A stretch of 64,000 nucleotides of DNA from Batillaria attramentaria (taxonomy: Eukaryota; Mollusca; Gastropoda; Batillariidae): the NCBI GenBank assembly GCA_018292915.2, contig JACVVK020000141.1:1-64000 (forward strand). The letters are read 5' to 3'. A program made the translations under genes and the position numbers. Positions 33,118 to 43,900 of the stretch are shown piece by piece. The notes below the pieces were generated by a model. The model made no database searches and was not told where the DNA came from. It was given only the letters and a program-made list of their open reading frames with translations. The stretch's first letter is position 1. Each line of letters starts with the position of its first letter.

Positions 33118-36100
33118 CTATTAGATTTAGACAGTAAAGTATCTAGCAGCCATCTTTATAGAGTACATTACATTGCAATCGGAAGATCAACCACAGCCTC
33201 ATGAAGGTCCCATATATGTAATGCACGAAAGGAGGTTAACATTAACATATGATTGATTAAATAACAGAATCCATCAGCAGAGGGGCAGTCACCTGTGATA
33301 CCGTGTTTACTGTTTTCTCCATGCTAGAATTTAACTATCTGCCGTTGCCCTACTTTCTAGTCAGTAAATAGAAGCGAGAAACAAGCCATGAGCTACAAAG
33401 AATCAAGTGACTGTGGTTATTCAGCAGAAGTGAAAGAGTAAGGTTGGAGTTGTTAGATAAGATTAAGAACATGTTGCAGAGTGAAAATGCAAGATACCCA
33501 AGCAACATCCCTGAGAATGATGAGTGATAAAGTGTGGGAAGAGAAAGTTAACACAGCATCTAACGCCTGGCTAGGATCTACACAATGGAGCTTAAGTAGC
33601 AAATTACTTTCCTCACCGCAATCACATCAGGAAGAGAGTCATCATCAGAGATGGAAATGTTGCCGAGGCTGAAACATGTCATAAATCACTGTTAATAAGT
33701 GTATTAATCTTTGGCTTCTCTTCATTCACAGGGGTGCTAGCAACACGGGACCTCCAAATCTGAAAGCACTTCAAGATGTTTTGCCAAATCTGAAAAGCCA
33801 CAACTGCCAGTTTTTACAGGCAAGATACAAAAAATTGAAAAGCAGGAGGCAGGGACCACTTACCGCAGTCCTGAAACTGAATTGACCCTCAAAATCGGAA
33901 AGGAATGAAAGCCAGAAGAAAAGTTAAAATTGTGTGACTCACAGCACGGATGCACACAATGACGAAATCTAGACTTACTCTGCTTCAGGCCCATTCAGAT
34001 TCCACTGGATGTCAACAGTTGCATCAACACTGATCCCCATTTCACGCAGGCTCATGTCATGCATGAGCCAAGATGGTGGCATCTCGGGTGCACCATGCAG
34101 AGATATCCGAAAATATCTTGTTGCTCCATCCTGGCTCCCAATCCAGTTTCGTAGAGTCTGTTTAGATTGAAGAAAATCAAACGAAAGGGATTGTTTCAGA
34201 GCTCATATGGACAACACATGATAACAGAAAAAAATTCCAAATCCATTAACCCTGTGGTGACCAGAACTGCCACAAGCATGCAGCAACTGGGTGTCCAGAG
34301 CCGCCAAGGTGAATGGTGCAAAAACCGGTTGTCACTAAAAGTGGCACAACAGGCTAATTTGACCTTAGATCTGCATGAACCTGTACAGATATGTGTGGGA
34401 CATATTGGTCTTTACCATATTACTTGTTAAATTGATGTTGCTTTGGTAACAAGGTGGCGGCCATCTTGTGAAGGGAGATAATATTCTAAACACATTTTTG
34501 GACTCCCAACAACCTACAGCGATTGCATTTATCGACTTTTGCATTTATCGAGAATATCGACACGCGTCAGCTGTCTTCTTTTTGTCATATTTTGTCACCA
34601 AAAACACAACACGAACATTCAAATCGCATGCACAACACAAATGGAACTCTTCACGAACGGAAACCCCAACAAGAGTTGGCTTATACTGGGCGGTAAACGT
34701 GGCCTGGATGGAAAACTTGGACCTGAACTAGTACTAGTACAGACGTGAATATATATACGTCAATAATCGTCAATGGGTTGCACGGCAGAGATGTGAATAC
34801 ACGTCAGTAGTCGTCAATGACTTAATCTATAACACATAAAACAAGATTGTACGTACTTCAGCCGAGTCTGTTGGCAAGAAACGCCTCTGACCTCCCCCCC
34901 GGCAGGTTAGAAGGAATCCACTGCACGCTGCTGGCTCACTGGGCAAGTCATGGGCACGCATTCTGCGCACCTACAGAAACAGACGTACAAACCTTTGAAA
35001 GTGCAGGTATTTCAAAAGCAGATCAAAGAATACAACGGTTGTCACTGAAGGCAAACGATCACCAAAATGTACTGTTTTACTGCAATATGTTTTGTTTCTG
35101 TTCTCTTTAAAAAAAGAAAAAAATGTACCTCTTGCAGAGCCTCTTCCTCTTCAGCTTGCTCTTGCTGTGCTGCTTGCCTCTGCTCTTCCTCAAGCTGCTG
35201 TGACATAGCCTGCAAAATGACATTGCAAAGCAATGCAGTGAGAATTAAGTCCTACTTCGCAGATTTGTATAGATAAGCCAGCAACAGGCTGAGGCCTCTG
35301 CTATTAACGAAACAGCAGAGCTGAGCACTCACTTTTACCATGGAAATAATAGTTTACAATAGCTTAGAATATACTTCATGACCAAGAAATAAAAGTGCAA
35401 TGTATGCCTTTCAAGGTCAGACTGAAAAGCAGAACAGTCAGTGTAATATCTGACTGTATACGTATAATTAGCTTCATGCGGTAAAGTGCACATCAAATTA
35501 ACTGGATTCATTAAATCAAAGACACATGAATGAGGCATTTCGAATCCTTTCTTTCTTTTTTTTTTTTTGGGTCTATTCTACTCTGCAAATGTCTGTTTCT
35601 CACCCGCATTCTGTCAATGAAGAGGCTAGCATTGTATGCACGATCCTGCTCAGCTCTTATGGCAGTCTGACTCTGGCCACCATTGTCAATTCCACTCCCC
35701 TGTAGACGGAGACTTTGGTTTAAACAATCCAGATCAGATGGTAAGTGTCACAGCATTAATTATGTTGTATAAAGTAAGTTTCAGAAATAATGTCAAAACA
35801 AATGGAGAATATGTTGGGGTTTTTTGTTCATATTTCTTCTTCTTCTGCGTTCCCTGTTCTGGACTCCGCCTCAGATGATTAGGTTTGTGGTCTTTATATA
35901 GGCAGTGGTCTTCAAGAGGTCTGTTTTGCTGCCCCAGAGTTTCTCTGCCAGTGTGGCTCCGTTCGGCCAGTGTTGTGTCCTTGCTTCTTTGAAGAGGGGG
36001 CAGGACTGCAGAATGTGTTCCGGGGTTTGAGGGGCTGTTCCGCACGGACAGTCTGGTGAGTGTGACAGCCCAAGGCGGCACAGGTGGGCACGCAGTCTGC

Positions 36101-39100
36101 AGTGTCCAGTTCGTAGTCTGAAGATGGTGGTCTGTTCATAACGCTGGAGCTGTGGCATCTGGTCATTAGATGGGGGATTGTGTTGCGCCGTCCAGATTGT
36201 CTTGTACTGATGTTTTACCAGAGTCTTGGCTTCTGTGTAGGAGACTGCCTGCTGGGGTTGCTCTTTTCTGCTGCCAGACTTGGCCAGTCTGTCTGCCTCT
36301 TCGTTTCCTGTGAGACCACAGTGAGCAGGGATCCACTGTACGGCGACCTTCATCTGTTGTGAGAGGGCAGCTAGAAGGTGCTGTGTGTCTCTTTCCAGCT
36401 GCTCACTGGGTGACTGCAGGCTTTGGATGACGGATCTGCAGTCAGTTAGGAAGACGACGTGTGTGGGCAGGGGGGATTCTCTACCAATGAGCCTGGCAGC
36501 TTCTCGGAGAGCATTGACTTCAGCCCTGAAGTTTGTGGATAGTCGTCCAGCAGGCATGGAGCTTGTTGTGGTGCGGCCATCTGGGTGGCGGATGAGAATC
36601 CCGCTTCCTCCATTCCTGACTGCTGAGTCTGCGGACCCGTCAGTATTGGCGTGTGTCCAGACTGACATGTTGTAGTCCCGATCCAGCATTTCTAGTGAGA
36701 GGGATCTAAGCGTGGCTTGTGGCTGGTCGTCCTTGCTGGTCACTCCTGGAACATCTGTAACAAGGAGCACCCCTTCCAGGTTGGTGTCCCATTCCTCAGC
36801 TGCTTGGAGTGGCTCTTGTTCTTCAGGAGTGGATGGCAGGACGTCTATGTGTGTTCTCATCAGCTGTTTGGCCAGGTGGTTGAAGCTGCCTCTTTTCAGT
36901 CGGTTCTTTGTGTGTTCTTGGAGGTGCTGGTGGGCGGGGTGGGTGGCTAGTCTTTTCAGTTTTTCGCTCTGGGTGAGCACTTTCTTCTCCCTTCGTAGCT
37001 CAAGAGAATGGAGTCCTGTAGTTGTTTCGAGGGTGTGTACGGGTGTTGTTTTCAGCCCGCCTGTGATGATTCGCATGCCTGCGTTCTGCACCTTGGCCAA
37101 CCTGCTGGTGTTGCTCTTTGCTGCGGTGGCCCACGCTGCTGCTCCATACTCCATCACAGGGCGTACATTCCCTATGTACACCCTCTTCAGGATGCTGCTG
37201 TTGGCTCCCCACTTAGTGCCAGCCAGTTTCTTCATGAGAGAGAGTCTTTTTGTGGCCCTTTTCTCCATCTCTCTGATGTGGAGGTTCCATGTCAGTTTCT
37301 TGTCCAGTTTGGTTCCAAGGTATGTTGGTGTGTCTTCCTGGGGAATCTGCTGATTGTTGATGGTCAGTCTGAGAGTCTCCTTGGTGTTAGAAAGAGAGAA
37401 GCAGGTGGCTACTGTTTTCTGGCTGTTGATGGTGACGCACCAGTCCGTTGCCCATTTGGAGGTGGTGTTGAGGGCCTCTTGCATTCTGACTGTGGCAGAG
37501 GAGGTGGACTCTGAGGCGTTCCACATTGCGAAGTCGTCAGCATGCAGGGCTCTGGAGATGTGTCTGGACAGACTACTGGTAATGTCATTGATGAAGACAA
37601 CGAAGAGAGTGGGAGAGATCACCCCTCCCTGGGGGACCCCTTCCCTGATCTTGACTGTGTGGCTCAGGCTGCTGTCCAGCTTGACTCTTGCGGTTCTGTG
37701 GCACAGGAAGCTCTTGATCCAGTTGAACATGCGTCCAGCTATTCCGGCGGTCAGTAGTTTCAGGAGAAGGCCGTCTTTCCACACCTTGTCGAACGCCTTG
37801 GACAGATCAATGAAGGTGGCGACCACTTTCTTCTTCTCCTGGAAGGCGTTCTCTATTGACTGTGCCAGGTAGACGAGCTGGTCTTCAGTATTCCTGTTCT
37901 TCCTGAAGGCTGTCTGTTCTTTGGTGATCAGGTTGTTGGATTCCAGGTGCCACATCAGCCTCTTGTTTATCATCCGTTCAAGAGTCCTTTTTTTGTTCAT
38001 ATGAAACGTTTCATCGAAACTACAGAATGTCTACAGGATAATTCAGTTCTGATTGACACTGCACCCAAAACCTAAAACAAAAGTGCCAGCAAACTTTGAC
38101 GGATTCTGATAAATTAATAAATAAAATATTCCCATAATTGGATACAGAAACATACAGGGATTATTCCACTTGTGAACGCTGCTGAAGTTGGATGAGAATG
38201 CAACATGGGCACTGATTCTCTCACAGGCGCTGTTGGGGATGGCAGTGAATCAATCTGTAACCGCAAAGCAAACAGGCAGTGAGGATTAGTTTCTTTTGCT
38301 GGTGACCCAGATAAGCACAGAAAGGGTGGGTGGGTGTTTGGGGGTTTAACGTCCTTTTCCACCACATAGGGTGATATCAAAGACGGGGCAACGATGAAAA
38401 AGCCAGCACAAATAAAGCACAGAAAGAATAAATCAATAAACTACTCATATTACTAAACACATGCAGTTGCAAACTTATTTGAGTCATTGACAGTGTGTAT
38501 GAACAAGAAGTGGTTACTTTCCAGAAAACAGGAAAGCAAGTTGCCAGCACTTCCAACAGAACTTGACGTAATACGAAAAGAAATTGTATAAAACAGAAGA
38601 TAACTAGAGAGGCAGAAGCCTCCATGGCTCCCTTGTGACACAGGTCAAGGTCATTCACAAAAGTATGGTTGTAAAGCTCTTATCACTATCCATTATCATG
38701 CTAAGTAAAGTGTCTGGCGCTCTGAGTTCCTGGCAATATTACAATTTTCCCCGAAACAGTTTGTACAGCCTTTACCTTTGGTCAACGTCATTCAAATGAG
38801 ATCTCATCAATGTCTATCGTCATGCCAAGTTTGATGCCTCTAGCATTTGTAGTTCCTCCGAAAACAGTAATGTTAAAATTCACAACAGACAGCTTTAATG
38901 ACCTTGACCTTCCGTCAAGGTCATTCAGAAAGGTAGGTCTCACTGCTGTCTATCATCATGCCTCGTTTGGTGCCTCTACTGTTTGTTGTTTTGGAGAAAA
39001 TGCCAAGGTTAAAGTTTCCCCCAAAGAACGCGTGCATGACCTTGACCTTGACTAAAAGTCACTGAACACAGGTATGTCTGCACAGGTGCTGCCAATGTCA

Positions 39101-39636
39101 ATCATCGCACATTGTTTGATGCTTCTGATTCTTCTAGATACTGAGAAAATGCAAATGTAAAATTTCCCAACAGACTGTTTTAATGACCTTGACCTTCAGT
39201 CAAGGTCATTTAAGATGGTATGTGTGCATAGGTCTTATCACTGTCTATCAGCATGCCAGGTTTGGCACCTCTGCTGTTCGTTGTTTCTGAGAAAATGCCA
39301 ATGTTAAGGTTTCACAAAACTATCTTGTACGGCCTTGGCCTTGACCTTGACAGAAGGTCACTGACTACATGTATATCTGTAAAGTTTTTATCAGTGTCTA
39401 TCATCATGCAAAGTTTATAACCTCTGGCATTTGTAGATTACGAGAAAATGCCAATGTAAAATTTTCAAACAGCGAGCTTTAGTGACCTTGACCTTGGGTC
39501 AAGGTAATTCAAAATTATGTTTTGAAAGGTCTTGTGGTTGTCTATCAGCAAGCCAAGTTTGGTGCCTCTACTGTTTGTAGATTCTGAGAAAATGACAACG
39601 TTAAAGTTTTCTGCACACACACACACACACACACAC

Positions 39637-39680
<44 letters not shown>

Positions 39681-40882
39681 GGGTTAATACATAGACTCCC
39701 ATTGTTACACAAGGGAGCCAAAAACCACATACCTCTTCAGCACTGTCATCTTGTGTTCCTGTCATGAGGTCAATGCTTGGGCTATTCAATGGGGTCACCT
39801 GTGGAGATACCGTGTTGCCTGTGTACAACTCACAATCTTTGTTTAGACAGTGTCATGAATTAATACCCAGCATAATTATAGCATCTTTATACCGTTGAAA
39901 CCTATTGCTATGAAACATTTGTATGCACTTAAGCAGACAAATTTATTTTTACAGTATAATGTCTTTCTCCCAGTTAGTTACCAGATGACATGCTACTATA
40001 GGAGATTCCCCCATAGCCCAACGACTTCAGTAAGAAGCGTTAGCGTACTTGGCAACAAGAGAGATAACCTCTATTGACTCTTGCCCCAGTGAGTTTGCCT
40101 GGCACGTGACTCCCAAGTCACCTGACCCGATCCCCAGTTGCCAGTTTCCCACCGCTTGCCTGGGCAGGAACTGCTGGGAGGCCCTACCCATAGCACAAGA
40201 GATATCAGGTTCTTTTCCTCTTTTTTTTTTTGGTCTTTTTAAAAAAAAATTTCAAACTTGGTATCCTACCTGACCTTCCTCCGCAGGGTCCAAAATGATA
40301 ATGGCCTAGGACCCCAGACTCAGTGAGGAACGAGGCAACTGAGATGCAAAAGTGCATAAACCATGCTTGGGCCTGCAACCATTACTACTTGTACCAAAGC
40401 CGGGGGTGATGTGGCGGCCAGTAACAGTCTTGAGTCGCTTCAACCAATAGATAGGAGCTCCCCATCTTTCCATGAGAGCAGCACAGTGTGTGAGGAACTT
40501 TGTTTAGAGAGACGATATCACTGTCGGTATACATCTGACAGACACATACCTCACTTGGGAGTCACGTGGCAGGCTAACTCACTGGGGCAAAAAGTAAATA
40601 GTAAGTATATCCAACTAACTGATAACAAAAAGTACTCATTAAAAACTTACCCGCCCGGCCCATTCTCGGACCTGCAGACGCCCTGCCACAGCTGCCTGGC
40701 GACGAGGGGGGCGTGACGTCAAGTTCTGCTGGAAAAATGAAAAGGCGGGATTGGAAGAAATGTCAGAATTGTTGGTGTGATGTAGAAGTAGCCCAATAAA
40801 CCGCAGGTTGCTGATGCCTGCCTTGATTTCAAGACTTAAGCACAGAGCAAATAAGTGAGGAAAAAACAACAACAACAAAACC

Positions 40883-40922
<40 letters not shown>

Positions 40923-43900
40923 CAGATATCAAAACCTAATCCCTCAAAGGAAACTCATACACACTTGGGCCCTGCGCTGTACACGAAAATTAATCCGTGC
41001 TGGCTCAAAATCCCTGATGTCCTCCTCTGCGTTTCCTTCAGGGTCCTTAAAGGGCAAAAAAAAAAAACCAAAAAAAAAAAACAAGCACAAATGAACAAAC
41101 ATCATAACTACAGTCAAACTTTGAAGCAATGATGATGATGATGATGAATATAATGATGGAATAAGCAGCTAGCACAGTACTTTATCAAGCCTTACCAACA
41201 GTAACTATGTGTAAAAGAGGAGCAATGAAAACAATAGAAAGAAAGGTCACAAGAACACTTCCCCTAACCACCCCCCCCCCCCCCCCACACACACACACAA
41301 ACACAAGACTTACATGATGATGTACTGGAATACTGACTGAATGTGTCTCCCCACTTCCATTTGAGGTCTATAAAGAATAAATTTGAGTATATTTCCTTGA
41401 GACTCTTTGACAACATATACGCAACAGAGGGTTATTGGTGGGGAGATGGGGTGCATGCATGGGAGATGGATGTTCTATGAAGAAGTGTCAGATGTCACCA
41501 AGATGGTGGCAAGTGCTTCAATTTACAGTTGCATGAAACTTTTGATTGAACCTTTCTTTTTTCCTTTCAAAGTAAGGATATTTTTTACAAAAAATATTTA
41601 AAAATAATGATTCCCAGTGTCCTGGGACAATGTCACTCTTGTATTCAGAATAACTGAAGAATTCAGAATGCTTAGATAAAAAAATAATAACTCTGAGAGT
41701 GTAATGCCTTCCATTTTTTTTACCCCCCCCCCCCCCCCACACACACACACACACACAAAACTCTGAAAATTAACAAAGAAAAGTTAGATACTAATTTCTT
41801 TGTCGGTAAGACTTCCCAAACGTAAAAGAAAATACACACTTTCAGGCTCATGCTGTATCTTCAGTTTAAATGAACACATATGATGGCACTGAATGCCACA
41901 ACGGTAAACGGAAAGCCACAAACCAGAACAATATTTTTGTTGGTTTTTTTTTTTTTCAGTTATTAGTATCAGTTGAATTACATGTTCTTGAGCTGCAATT
42001 ACGCGATAAAACTAGAGTAAAGCTGCACATACACTGGTCGAAGCAGCAAGTCTTCCATCACCAAAGTGTGAGGTTCCCGGTAGTGGTACAGGTACATATT
42101 GTTGACAAGAAGTCTCAGCCATCTAGAGAACGAAAAGACAACCTTAAAAATGACAAAGCAGTTATGCATGAAACATTTCATGAAAAAGGAAAATGTACTT
42201 GTCTAAATTACAGGACATGTCAGCGCAAATATCTGCCAAGGAATAAAATGATTTTGTGAGAGTATACTATAGGGATAAGTTGTCAATCCCCCCCCCCCCC
42301 CCCCCCAAAAAAAAATTTTTTGGAAGCTAATGATCCCACCTCAGTAGTATGTTTTGGAAACAAGTCCTTACATCTCCCCGAACAAGCATTAACAAAATTT
42401 AAAAAAAAAAACTTCCACTGCCATTATTTTGTGGCATTAGTTGAAGGTGTTTGATCACTTGGTCCTGCAGACCATGTGACAAGAAAGAAAAAATCTTAAC
42501 ACAATATGACTTTGAAAAGTTAGATACTAATTTCTTTGTTGGTAAGACTTCCCAAACGTAAAATAAAATACACACTTTCAGGCTCATGCTGTATTTTCAG
42601 TTTAAATGAACACATATGATGGCACTGAATGCCACAACGGTAAACGGAAAGCCACAAACCAGAACAATATTTTTTTTTTTTTTTTTTTTTCAGTTATTAG
42701 TATCAGTTGAATTACATGTTCTTGAGCTGCAATTACGCGATAAAACTAGAGTAAAGCTGCACATACACTGGTCGAAGCAGCAAGTCTTCCATCACCAAAG
42801 TGTGAGGTTCCCGGTAGTGGTACAGGTACATATTGTTGACAAGAAGTCTCAGCCATCTAGAGAACGAAAAGACAACCTTAAAAATGACAAAGCAGTTATG
42901 CATGAAACATTTCATGAAAAAGGAAAATGTACTTGTCTAAATTACAGGACATGTCAGCGCAAATATCTGCCAAGGAATAAAATGATTTTGTGAGAGTATA
43001 CTATAGGGATAAGTTGTCAATCCCCCCACCCCCCCCCCCCCCCCCCAAAAAAAAAAATTTTTTGGAAGCTAATGATCCCACCTCAGTAGTATGTTTTGGA
43101 AACAAGTCCTTACATCTCCCCGAACAAGCATTAACAAAATTTAAAAAAAAAAACTTCCACTGCCATTATTTTGTGGCATTAGTTGAAGGTGTTTGATCAC
43201 TTGGTCCTGCAGACCATGTGACAAGAAAGAAAAAATCTTAACACAATATGACTTTGAAAAGTTAGATACTAATTTCTTTGTTGGTAAGACTTCCCAAACG
43301 TAAAATAAAATACACACTTTCAGGCTCATGCTGTATTTTCAGTTTAAATGAACACATATGATGGCACTGAATGCCACAACGGTAAACGGAAAGCCACAAA
43401 CCAGAACAATATTTTTTTTTTTTTTTTTTTTTTCAGTTATTAGTATCAGTTGAATTACATGTTCTTGAGCTGCAATTACGCGATAAAACTAGAGTAAAGC
43501 TGCACATACACTGGTCGAAGCAGCAAGTCTTCCATCACCAAAGTGTGAGGTTCCCGGTAGTGGTACAGGTACATATTGTTGACAAGAAGTCTCAGCCATC
43601 TAGAGAACGAAAAGACAACCTTAAAAATGACAAAGCAGTTATTCATGAAACATTTCATGAAAAAGGAAAATGTACTTGTCTAAATTACAGGACATGTCAG
43701 CGCAAATATCTGCCAAGGAATAAAATGATTTTGTGAGAGTATACTATAGGGATAAGTTGCCAATCCCCCCCCCCCACCCCCCCAAAAAAAAAAAAAAAAA
43801 AAATTTTGGAAGCTAATGATCCCACTTCAGTAGTATGTTTTGGAAACAAGTCCTTACATCTCCCCGAACAAGCATTAACAAAATAAAAAAAACAAACTTC

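Noticed and set aside
33863..33869. Seven-nucleotide micro-exon between TTTCAG and GTAAGT
   Set aside because: Inclusion breaks the phase between exons 13 and 14, which join correctly without it.
37008..37514. Plus-strand frames across the I/Nimb-like LINE
   Set aside because: Antisense shadows of the 709-codon reverse-transcriptase frame.
41870..42259. Plus-strand frame of 129 codons repeated three times (LHVLELQLRDKTRVK)
   Set aside because: It begins in a T-run and has no phase partners. The minus-strand 90-nt exon has both splice sites and fits the phase of the neighbouring exons. Kept as the less likely alternative.
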